Shown piece after piece: positions 6,551 to 13,293 of a DNA stretch of 19,449 nt. The notes under the pieces were generated by a model. That model ran no database searches and was not told where the DNA came from. It was given only the letters and a program-made list of their open reading frames with translations. Source of the DNA: Candidatus Heimdallarchaeota archaeon (GTDB taxonomy: Archaea; Asgardarchaeota; Heimdallarchaeia; Heimdallarchaeales; Heimdallarchaeaceae); assembly GCA_030603505.1 (NCBI GenBank), contig JAUVXQ010000013.1, forward strand, positions 1 through 19,449, read 5' to 3'. A program made the translations under genes and the position numbers. Numbering within the stretch: the first letter of the stretch is position 1; each line of letters begins with the position of its first letter.

Positions 6551-8002
6551 CTAATAAAGAGCATTTTTGTCTCTAGGTCCTCTCAAATAGGAAATTGCTG
6601 CAGCTAAAATAACCATAACCACAAATACCCAAAACACTACTTTCAAACTAGGAATGTAATTTATTACATCCATTAATTCTCCTCCATTGTTTTTTTGGAA
6701 AAGAATGAGACTTACGGATAGCACAGCTGTAGATAGGGCTGTTCCCAAAGTGAAACCTACTTGAGCTGAAATATTCAACAACCCACTAGCTACACCCAAC
6801 TTTTCTTTGGGAGCTGATGTCATTACAGAGTTTGAATTGGGTGAAATGAAAGCACCTAAAGATGCTCCAATAATTACGGAAGTTAAGTAAAACATCCACA
6901 TAGGTAACACAGATTTTAACACAATACTAAAGAATCCTAAGGCAATAGCGATGCCTATCAATCCAATAGTAGCAATAATACGTGCATCGATTTTATTTGA
7001 GAGTTTACCAGAAATTGGTCCAACAACAGCCATTGCTAGCGGAGCACCTAAGATGACTAAACCGGTTTCAGTAGCTGTTAAATTCATTCCATCCTTAAAT
7101 TGAAGATAAAATGGAAGCTGGAACAAAAGAACGCTTAATCCAACATAGGCTAAAATAGATACAAGTATTCCATAAGCATATTTCCTATTTTTGAACATTT
7201 TAAAATCAATAGCAGGATTTTTCACTCTTTTCTCCCACCATACAAATACAATAAACGCAGGAATTGCGACACTTAAAGCTATAAAACCCCACATTATGTT
7301 ATTATGCAAATTTGTTTCGACGAAGAAGGTTAAACTGCCGATGCTTGTGAACATAAACAATACAAATGAAATAGAGCCCAAAACGTCACCTTTCTTATCA
7401 TAAGACGATGGTGGTGTAGATGGGATAGCCAATTGAACCCAAATAAGTCCTAAGATACCTAATGGTACATTGATGAGAAAAATACTAGGCCAGCCCCATT
7501 TATCAGTTAACAAACCACCTATAATCGGGCCTAGGGTTACCCCTAGAGCAACTATTAACGTATTGAGACCTATTGCTGTACCTCGATTTTCTGTTGTGGT
7601 AAATTTAGTGATAAGTGCTGTACAATTAGCTAGAGTGGCAGCTGCTCCTAAGGCTTGGAGCGTTCTTGATAGAATAAGAAAAGTCAAAGTATCTGACAAA
7701 GAACACAATAATGAACCAATAGAGAATATAAATAAACCAATTTGGAAAACACGTTTATTACCGAACCTGTCACCAAAATCCCCGAAAATAGTGGTAAAAG
7801 CTATCAATGTGAGCAAGTAAGTTAAAATAACCCATTGAACAAGATGCATCTCAACTCCCAACTTATCCCTGATTACAGGTAAACTGATGGTTGTAATAGT
7901 TGCATCAACAGATGACATAAATGTTCCAATGCCAGTAGCACTAATTAAAGTAACTATCCTTAGGGTCGTTTTGGGGTCTTTTTCAAGATTTATTGGAATC
8001 AC
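6551..8002 (-). CDS. MFS multidrug exporter, DHA2 (EmrB/QacA) family, 14 membrane helices
   Basis: Proton-driven efflux transporter of the major facilitator superfamily. The first helix contains FMSSVDATITTISLP, the motif-D1 region typical of DHA2 drug exporters. Loop 2-3 has motif A as GDFGDRFGNKRVFQIG, and helix 5 has antiporter motif C (ALGVTLGPIIGGLL). The 483-residue length and hydrophobic pattern fit 14 helices. Substrate cannot be predicted. The start is a GTG at 8002 without a convincing Shine-Dalgarno; AT-rich TATA-like sequence lies 20-45 bp upstream, so a leaderless start is possible. It is not closely spaced with either neighbour. DHA2 exporters are common in bacteria and patchily distributed in archaea, so transfer is possible, but composition here resembles the neighbours. 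Confidence 0.88.
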   Translation of the reverse strand: MIPINLEKDPKTTLRIVTLISATGIGTFMSSVDATITTISLPVIRDKLGVEMHLVQWVILTYLLTLIAFTTIFGDFGDRFGNKRVFQIGLFIFSIGSLLCSLSDTLTFLILSRTLQALGAAATLANCTALITKFTTTENRGTAIGLNTLIVALGVTLGPIIGGLLTDKWGWPSIFLINVPLGILGLIWVQLAIPSTPPSSYDKKGDVLGSISFVLFMFTSIGSLTFFVETNLHNNIMWGFIALSVAIPAFIVFVWWEKRVKNPAIDFKMFKNRKYAYGILVSILAYVGLSVLLFQLPFYLQFKDGMNLTATETGLVILGAPLAMAVVGPISGKLSNKIDARIIATIGLIGIAIALGFFSIVLKSVLPMWMFYLTSVIIGASLGAFISPNSNSVMTSAPKEKLGVASGLLNISAQVGFTLGTALSTAVLSVSLILFQKNNGGELMDVINYIPSLKVVFWVFVVMVILAAAISYLRGPRDKNALY

Positions 8003-8127
8003 ACACGTAGTTAATGGATATTTCTTTGAGTAAATGATTCTTTTTTAAAATTTTCTGAAAAAAGAAAAATTGTAATTTAAAAGATTAGGGAAGGAATAAT
8101 TCTATTAAATCAACACTAAGATTGTTT
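8003..8127 (-). terminator. Spacer with probable U-rich terminator of the acetyltransferase gene
   Basis: Reading on the minus strand after the acetyltransferase stop, the spacer contains the T-rich run AATTTTTCTTTTTTC (about 8057-8071), the form of a factor-independent archaeal terminator. Nearby AT-rich sequence (8040-8050) and AAATATCC (about 8017-8024) are candidate promoter elements for the exporter gene. No further gene is visible. Confidence 0.4.
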
Positions 8128-8694
8128 TCATATTCCAATTTGGAACTCTGAGTATAAAATGTCCATTTCTATTATGTCAGAATATTTTCCTTCGAAAAAG
8201 GCTGCTTCACGTTTCTTTCCAACTTTCTTGAAACCAACCTTTTCATATACATGAATACCTCTCTCATTATATTCATAAACCCAGAGTTCTATTCGGTGAA
8301 GATTAAGTACCAAAAAACCAAATTTAATTAGACACAACATCGTATCTGTTCCATAGCCCTGATTATGATTAACTGGGTTATGAATGCCAATCCCAAGAGT
8401 AGCAGATCTGTTAATCCAGTTAATATCCTCAAGACCACAAGTGCCTAGAAACTCTTTTGTTTCCTTGTTTTCTATTGCAAAATGGTAGCCTTTTTGTGAT
8501 TTAGCCATATTATGTACATGATTAACCCAATCTTCTTCCATTTTAGTGCTCATGGGAATGGTATTACCCAAATACTTACGTGAGTCATAATCATTCCAGT
8601 GTTCCATTATAGCATTAACATCTTCCATCTCTACAGTGCGCAAACGAACCTTTTTACCAACATAAGGTTCTCCTTTAAAGGTAATCTTGACCAT
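8128..8694 (-). CDS. GNAT acetyltransferase, RimJ/RimL-like
   Basis: Acetyl-CoA-dependent N-acetyltransferase of the Acetyltransf_3 type, a group that includes ribosomal-protein N-terminal and spermidine acetyltransferases. The 188-residue product opens with VRLRTVEMEDVNAIMEHWND. It has the core strand FLGTCGLEDINW and the acetyl-CoA loop in the Q-x-x-G-x-G/A form as NQGYGTDTMLCLIKF, and closes with ELWVYEYNERGIHVYEKVGFKKVG, a near-perfect GNAT motif B. ATG 8694 is chosen over a TTG at 8706 in the same frame. A TATA box (about 8742-8752) would give a leader of roughly 25 nt. The substrate is unknown: the family makes a protein N-terminus or a small amine plausible, but context offers no hint. 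Confidence 0.88.
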   Translation of the reverse strand: MVKITFKGEPYVGKKVRLRTVEMEDVNAIMEHWNDYDSRKYLGNTIPMSTKMEEDWVNHVHNMAKSQKGYHFAIENKETKEFLGTCGLEDINWINRSATLGIGIHNPVNHNQGYGTDTMLCLIKFGFLVLNLHRIELWVYEYNERGIHVYEKVGFKKVGKKREAAFFEGKYSDIIEMDILYSEFQIGI

Positions 8695-8741
8695 AATTAA
8701 CAACAATGAGAGTCATTATAATTATTTTTGTAGACATGTGA

Positions 8742-8752
8742 TTTTATATATC
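8742..8752 (-). promoter_or_regulatory. TATA box of the acetyltransferase gene
   Basis: The minus strand reads GGATATATAAAATC here, a strong archaeal TATA element. The divergent gene hef starts 62 bp further on, so the two genes share this short upstream region. Confidence 0.55.
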
Positions 8753-8813
8753 CAATTCTAAGATAGAATAATAGATATTGGTAGAAGCCACACTTTGTAT
8801 TGGATGAATTTCT

Positions 8814-11252
8814 ATGGAAAATGCAGAATATATCAACCATCCCCTCATTAAACCGAATAAAATTGAATCAAGACTCTATCAGCAAACGCTTTTTGCTTCT
8901 TGTGCAAATAAGAATTCTTTAGTGGTATTACCTACGGGTCTTGGTAAAACAATACTCTTTATCATGGTTGCAGCACATAGATTACAAAAATTTCCAGAAG
9001 GCAAAATCATTTTCTGTGCACCAACTAAGCCATTGTTAGATCAACATTTGCGAACAACTAAAGATTTGATGGAAATTGAGGATAAGCAAATTATACAATT
9101 ATCAGGGGCGATTGATCCACTAAAGAGAGAAAATATTTGGAAACTTGGAAAGATTTTCATCTGCACACCTCAAACATTACAAAATGACATTATACAAAAA
9201 AGAGTTAATCTTGATGATGTGGTTTTACTTTGTTTAGATGAAGCACATAAATCTGTTGGAGATCACAGTTATGTTTTCATCGCTGAACAATACCACAAGA
9301 AAGCAAAAAATCCCCTATTGCTAGGAATAACAGCTAGTCCTGGTTCTGATAGAGAAAGAATCCAAGAACTACAAGACAATTTAGGAATCACAAATATTGA
9401 GATAAGAGACGAAACTTCAGATGATGTTCGACAGTATATTCATGAAATCGAAGAGATTTGGGAAAAAGTTGCATTGCCTGAAGAATTTGGAATAATACTA
9501 ACCACACTTGGTGATTTATTTAGAAAAATTCTAGAAGAACTAAAAGAGATGGAAATTATAAAATCTGCGAATCCCCGAAACAATCCAAGACGCGAGTTGC
9601 TTAAATTACGGCAAAAAGTGAATGAGAAATATAGCCAAACAATGGAGGAGGATAGAGGAGATTTCTTCAAAGCGATGGGACTTGTGGGACATTCAATACG
9701 TCTATCACACGCCATTGAACTCATAGAAACTCAAGGTGTTCCGTCTTTAGGTAAGTATTTAGAAAGACAAATTAATGAGATAAGAATGGGCAAAGGGAGT
9801 CGAGCTTTGAAGAATTTAATGCTTTCTGAAGAGATGATCACAGTTGTTGAATCGGTTAAACAATTACAAGAACAGAAAATAATTCACCCAAAATTACAAC
9901 GTTTGAAAGAAATTATAGCTGAAAGCGTTGAAAATAATCCTTTGAATAGAATATTAGTCTTTGCTCATTTCAGATCTGCAGTAAAAACAATTGACGCGGA
10001 GCTTAATAAAATACAAGGGGTTAGCTCCCACTGGTTTGTTGGTCAATCTTCTATGCGTGACGATAAAGGATTGTCACAAAAAAATCAAATAGAGATAATG
10101 CAATCTTTTCGTGATGGTTTATATAATATTCTAGTTTCAACAAGTGTTGCAGAGGAAGGTTTGGATATAGGGGAATGTGATTTGGTTATTTTTTATGATT
10201 CAGTACCTAGTGCTATACGACTTATTCAAAGAAAAGGTAGGACAGGGCGAAGAAGGAAGGGGAAGGTCATAATGCTCATTGCTGAGGGTACACGTGATGA
10301 AGGATATATGTGGGCAGCAAAAAGACGCACACAAAAAATGAGGCGATTAGTAAAAGAGTATGATATATTAGAAAAAAATCGTTCAGTATCAGTAAAAAAT
10401 AAACAAAAAGGACTACTAGAATATCTTAAAGAAGAGAAAAAAGAGGAAATTGAGGTTGCCCTAGAAAACGAAAAAATAGACGAGAAGAAGGAGGAAATCA
10501 AGGAAAAAACTAAACCCGAAATATCAGATGAAGGTAAAATAGCTGTAATTTGTGATATTAGGGAACGAAATACTACTATTATTAAAGAATTAATGAAAAA
10601 AGAAGTAAATTTGGGATTTGAAAGACTGGATGTTGGAGATTACATATGCTCAGACCAAGTGATCATTGAGCGAAAAGAGGTAAATGATTTGGTCAAATCA
10701 ATTATTGATAAAAGACTGTTTACACAAGCTAAAATTCTTACTGAAAGTTGTTCTAAACCTCTCATTATTATTGAGGGAGATCTTGACTTGCATAAAACCT
10801 CATTACATCCGAATGCCCTTACTGGAGCACTGTCATCTCTTGTAACAGACTTCCGTATTCCTCTAATTTACACAAAAAATCAGAAGGAAACAGCTGAAAT
10901 GATTCTAGCAATTTCAAAAAGAGAACAACTGGAAAGGAAAAGGAGGGTTTCTGTTGGCAAGCGAAAAGGATTAGGAATGAAAATACAAATAGAAGAAACT
11001 ATTGCTTCGTTGCCACATGTCGACCATAAAATTGCTACAAGGTTACTGAAACACTTTGGTTCAATTAGAAATGTTTTTACCGCGAAGCTCGAGGATTATT
11101 TAGCAATAAGGGGAATAGGAGAAAAGATTGCTATTGATATAATTGATTATCTTTATGCTAACTATAATGAAGTTGAAACAGGAGAAATTGAAGAAGCGCT
11201 TGATGAACTCGAATGGATGAAGAAAGAGAAAGAAAAAAAGACTAAGAATTGA
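8814..11252 (+). CDS. hef: Hef: FANCM-type helicase fused to XPF-type nuclease
   Basis: Structure-specific helicase-endonuclease acting on stalled or branched replication forks. Residues 1-510 form the SF2 helicase: Walker A LPTGLGKT (39-46), DEAH box (142-145), motif III GITASPGS (171-178), and motifs V-VI STSVAEEGLDIG and QRKGRTGRR. A Glu/Lys-rich linker (about 535-570) joins this to an XPF/ERCC4 nuclease with CDIRERN and the catalytic ERKEVND (619-625). The C-terminus (about 728-790) is a tandem helix-hairpin-helix with LKHFGSIRNVF and IRGIGEKIAIDI. All catalytic motifs are present and 812 residues is a normal full-length Hef. The fused form is best known from euryarchaea; many other archaea have only the nuclease half. 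GGATG about 7 nt before the ATG is a possible Shine-Dalgarno. It ends overlapping the convergent gene by 11 bp. Confidence 0.96.
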   Translation: MENAEYINHPLIKPNKIESRLYQQTLFASCANKNSLVVLPTGLGKTILFIMVAAHRLQKFPEGKIIFCAPTKPLLDQHLRTTKDLMEIEDKQIIQLSGAIDPLKRENIWKLGKIFICTPQTLQNDIIQKRVNLDDVVLLCLDEAHKSVGDHSYVFIAEQYHKKAKNPLLLGITASPGSDRERIQELQDNLGITNIEIRDETSDDVRQYIHEIEEIWEKVALPEEFGIILTTLGDLFRKILEELKEMEIIKSANPRNNPRRELLKLRQKVNEKYSQTMEEDRGDFFKAMGLVGHSIRLSHAIELIETQGVPSLGKYLERQINEIRMGKGSRALKNLMLSEEMITVVESVKQLQEQKIIHPKLQRLKEIIAESVENNPLNRILVFAHFRSAVKTIDAELNKIQGVSSHWFVGQSSMRDDKGLSQKNQIEIMQSFRDGLYNILVSTSVAEEGLDIGECDLVIFYDSVPSAIRLIQRKGRTGRRRKGKVIMLIAEGTRDEGYMWAAKRRTQKMRRLVKEYDILEKNRSVSVKNKQKGLLEYLKEEKKEEIEVALENEKIDEKKEEIKEKTKPEISDEGKIAVICDIRERNTTIIKELMKKEVNLGFERLDVGDYICSDQVIIERKEVNDLVKSIIDKRLFTQAKILTESCSKPLIIIEGDLDLHKTSLHPNALTGALSSLVTDFRIPLIYTKNQKETAEMILAISKREQLERKRRVSVGKRKGLGMKIQIEETIASLPHVDHKIATRLLKHFGSIRNVFTAKLEDYLAIRGIGEKIAIDIIDYLYANYNEVETGEIEEALDELEWMKKEKEKKTKN

Positions 11253-11685
11253 GTGTTTGAAGAGATTCTATTATAGATCGAATACTTGAGGATAATTGTG
11301 AAATTTCTTCAGGACTACTTGTTTCCTTTAGTTTTTTGTTCAATTCAGAAAGTTTAACTAATAAAATAGAAGCTGTTTGTGAAAGTTCAGGGGGAAGGTT
11401 GGAAAAATCATATGAAAAAGGGATTTTTTGCGTTTTTACATAAGATGAATCTGTCTGAGGAAGAGTAGAGGATGAAGCTGGAGGAGAACTTGATTTTGGC
11501 ATTTCTTGCTCAGTATCAACCAAAATAAAATGCTTCTTACATTTCACGCACAGAGTTTTGCCTTGAATCTTGTATAGAGGAGAAAAACAATCAGGACAGG
11601 CTTTACTAAGCATAATCCCACCTTTTAGCAATATCTCGGCACCTGCTCGAATAACTTCATCGTTTGTAATTGATGGTTTTGACAT
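11242..11685 (-). CDS. Zinc-ribbon protein, autoantigen p27 (SSSCA1) family
   Basis: Small protein of unknown biochemical role, related to the human Sjogren's syndrome/scleroderma autoantigen 1. The N-terminal helix reads EVIRAGAEILLKGGIMLSKA and runs into a zinc ribbon with the four cysteines ACPDC and LCVKC separated by SPLYKIQGKT, the pattern that defines this family. A Ser/Pro/Thr-rich linker (about residues 65-88) follows, then a C-terminal amphipathic helical stretch (LSELNKKLKETSSPEE, then IRSIIESLQTLNS) that may be a coiled coil. Length 147. A TATA element at 11704-11713 is only about 25 bp from the ATG and no Shine-Dalgarno is present, so the mRNA is probably leaderless. It converges on and overlaps the end of hef by 11 bp, which may affect expression of both. 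Confidence 0.82.
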   Translation of the reverse strand: MSKPSITNDEVIRAGAEILLKGGIMLSKACPDCFSPLYKIQGKTLCVKCKKHFILVDTEQEMPKSSSPPASSSTLPQTDSSYVKTQKIPFSYDFSNLPPELSQTASILLVKLSELNKKLKETSSPEEISQLSSSIRSIIESLQTLNS

Positions 11686-11703
11686 AAATTACAAAGAATG
11701 TTT

Positions 11704-11713
11704 AGATATAAAA
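11704..11713 (-). promoter_or_regulatory. TATA box of the p27-family gene
   Basis: The minus strand reads TTTTATATCT, centred about 23-25 bp upstream of the ATG. That places the transcription start at or next to the start codon and implies a leaderless mRNA. Confidence 0.55.
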
Positions 11714-11730
11714 TTTTAACTGAACATAGC

Positions 11731-11764
11731 AGAAGTCCCCATCCTTTAGGTAGAGGAGGAAGAG
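11731..11764 (+). mobile_element. Possible IS200/IS605-type right-end hairpin scar
   Basis: The stretch AGAAGTCCCCATCCTTTAGG followed by TAGAGGAGGAAG resembles the hairpin at the right end of IS200/IS605-group elements. In those the typical form is a CCCC-stem, CCTTTAGG apex and GGGGAGG exit, overlapping the guide-RNA end of tnpB genes. Here the stem is degenerate, with three mismatched positions between arms, and no tnpB or tnpA coding remnant lies nearby. It sits between the p27-family promoter and tRNA-Ile. I infer a decayed insertion scar; chance resemblance cannot be ruled out. Confidence 0.35.
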
Positions 11765-11795
11765 TATATATCTGGATTGCATTGAAAATAAGTTT

Positions 11796-11892
11796 TGGTG
11801 GGCCATGGCGGAGTTGAACCGCCGACCTCACGGTACCTGCACGTCTGTTAGTATATCAGCCGTGCGCTCTAACCAAACTGAGCTAATGGCCC
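11796..11892 (-). tRNA. tRNA-Ile (GAU) with 19-nt intron, CCA encoded
   Basis: Read on the minus strand, the 7-bp acceptor GGGCCAT/ATGGCCC closes a full cloverleaf: D-arm GCTC-AGTTTGGTTA-GAGC, anticodon stem CACGG/CCGTG, and T-arm GGCGG-TTCAACT-CCGCC. Removing a 19-nt intron (11835-11853) between positions 37 and 38 leaves the loop CTGATAA with anticodon GAT. The splice region fits a bulge-helix-bulge: outer stem CACGG/CCGTG, inner helix CTGA against GCAG (three pairs plus one A-G mismatch), with 3-nt bulges at both cut sites. The 3' CCA is encoded (11796-11798). Upstream on the minus strand is a purine-rich AT-rich promoter region with a TTTTTAAAAG element about 35 bp away. Confidence 0.93.
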
Positions 11893-12074
11893 AAACTATC
11901 TGTTTTTCCCTTTCTTCTTTCTTTTAAAAATCTTTTCTTATCTTTCTCTTTCTGTCCCTTTGTTACAGTTTAATTATTCTATATGCAACAAGTATTTACT
12001 ATGATGTTTTCTTTAATTCTAATTCATCAGTTGATAAAAGATAGTTTTTGAAGGATTTGAAAAAGTAAAAATCT
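11893..12074. other. Spacer upstream of tRNA-Ile, pyrimidine-rich
   Basis: This 182-bp spacer starts with a long plus-strand pyrimidine tract (about 11900-11955, purine-rich on the tRNA strand). It includes the presumed tRNA promoter element around 11922-11932. The half nearest the isomerase-like gene has no recognisable gene or strong hairpin. Confidence 0.4.
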
Positions 12075-12833
12075 CTATATAACAAATAAAGAGGGATCAG
12101 GTTCTATTAAAGCGTAAAGGGGTTTAGGATTATATGCGTAAGAAGCATAAATTGGAAAACCACGTTTAATAGTTTTCCACCTATTTTGTGGGGGTTCTAA
12201 GCGTAACATAGCAATCTCTTCAAAATTTTCATTATAATCCCATTTTCCATCTGAAATTCTATAATAACAAGCACCTTTTGTCCTCTCAAATTCAACTTTT
12301 ATCTCTTCTACATCTCTTGCTCTGATTCTTGCAATTACAGTTTTTCTATCACTTGGGTTTATTATTGTTACTCCATAAGATGGAGGTACGAGTAAGATTT
12401 CAAATCTTTGAACTCTTATCATCACTGCATCCTTAACTTTTTCATGTTTAGTTTCAGGCTTTTGAAGCAGGAATTCAGCATATCCCTCAGCAACTTGATA
12501 TATTTCAGGATAATGAAAACCATTATCTGCAAAACTAGTATAATAGCTAATTGTTTTTGCGCATTCATTCCCGAGAATTATTGGATTAATCAGCAAAACA
12601 TCAAATATTGCTAACTCCCAGACTTCTTTGTGTTCTATTGCTTTTACATCCTCATATATTTTGTATATTTCAGTAACCTTTTCATTTTCATCCCATTTCT
12701 CTTTTTTCAAATAGCTCTGAAGGTCCTTTATTTCTATGGAAAAAATGCTTTTTACAGAAATTTCATTTTCCTTATAGGATAGTTCATTTTCTTTTCTATC
12801 TATTGGTAAACCAATATATTCTCGAAGATTCAT
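12075..12833 (-). CDS. Cupin-type phosphoglucose isomerase homologue lacking the metal-binding histidines
   Basis: Homologue of archaeal cupin-type glucose-6-phosphate isomerase (cPGI), the enzyme that interconverts glucose 6-phosphate and fructose 6-phosphate in many archaea. The match is clear in the first cupin block, KT-x-x-x-Y around residues 93-98 leading into YPEIYQVAEGYAEFLLQKP (108-126), and in the second, LLVPPSYGVTIINPSD (147-162). Family members bind a metal through GHxH, a Glu in PE(I/V)Y and a His in the PP-x-x-x-H block. Here GHxH has become SYYT (96-99), the Glu is kept (E110), and the last His position is V155. Three of four ligands are therefore missing, so isomerase activity is doubtful. 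Length 252. It follows the small winged-helix-like gene by 18 bp, with a weak Shine-Dalgarno (GAGCGATT), so the two are probably co-transcribed. It may be an active but metal-free variant or a sugar-phosphate sensor. Confidence 0.72.
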   Translation of the reverse strand: MNLREYIGLPIDRKENELSYKENEISVKSIFSIEIKDLQSYLKKEKWDENEKVTEIYKIYEDVKAIEHKEVWELAIFDVLLINPIILGNECAKTISYYTSFADNGFHYPEIYQVAEGYAEFLLQKPETKHEKVKDAVMIRVQRFEILLVPPSYGVTIINPSDRKTVIARIRARDVEEIKVEFERTKGACYYRISDGKWDYNENFEEIAMLRLEPPQNRWKTIKRGFPIYASYAYNPKPLYALIEPDPSLFVI

Positions 12834-12851
12834 TGTAATCGCTCTTGTATT

Positions 12852-13106
12852 TTACATATCCTCAAAATATTCAATTCCCTCTTCTGTAATTTTCCAGTTA
12901 TTTAGTATTCCAACCTTATAAGTCTTCAAATGCCCTATTACAGTTAACTTATCAAGTATATCTTGTAACATTTGCTGTTCTAATTTTTCACCAGTTCTCA
13001 CATACATGCTATTTAATTGCATTAAAACATCAGCTATTGAAAGACCTCTTTTTGCTAAACAAAATACATCTAAAACATCAATCTTAACTCGTTCTTTATC
13101 AAGCAT
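12852..13106 (-). CDS. Small winged-helix-like protein
   Basis: I do not recognise a specific family. The 84-residue product looks helical with a helix-turn-helix shape: IDVLDVFCLAKRGLSIADVLMQLN, a second helix LQDILDKLTVIGHLKTY, and a closing wing-like NNWKITEEGIEYFED. Phrases of the last kind (W-K-I-T-x-x-G) are common at the end of small archaeal winged-helix regulators. ATG 13106 is preferred over ATG 13112 and GTG 13115 in the same frame: a TATA element (13126-13135) lies about 25 bp upstream, which predicts a leaderless start about there. It is the first gene of a probable operon with the isomerase homologue 18 bp downstream, so it could regulate that gene. Function is inferred from shape only. 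Confidence 0.6.
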   Translation of the reverse strand: MLDKERVKIDVLDVFCLAKRGLSIADVLMQLNSMYVRTGEKLEQQMLQDILDKLTVIGHLKTYKVGILNNWKITEEGIEYFEDM

Positions 13107-13293
13107 GGTCATCACTAAAACATCAAGATATACATCTAAAAAATTTTCGCTATAAAATTGAACAGATGTTTTGAAAATCTCAACTATAATAAAATAATAA
13201 TAACTATCACGTTATTTCAAATTAGATTTACAATACATCCAATAATTTATTAATTGGTCACATTTCTAATATTTAGACCTAGAGGCGAAAGAA
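13107..13293. promoter_or_regulatory. Divergent promoter region, winged-helix operon and aRF1
   Basis: This spacer holds the minus-strand TATA element GATGTATATCTT (about 13124-13135) for the winged-helix gene and a plus-strand AT-rich element TTTATTAATT (13247-13256) for aRF1. The latter lies within the imperfect dyad CCAAT-aatttatta-ATTGG (13239-13257). A further small hairpin AATAAC-tatcac-GTTATT lies at about 13199-13216. A regulator could bind these dyads, but nothing shows which. Confidence 0.4.

Noticed and set aside
7470..7820. Plus-strand frame of 116 codons with basic residues
   Set aside because: It lies opposite the well-supported exporter gene and shows no recognisable domain or start signal.
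10226..10501. Minus-strand Ser/Phe-rich open frame of 91 codons
   Set aside because: It is antisense to the Lys/Glu-rich linker of Hef, with the same composition effect; no ribosome binding site or homologue recognised.
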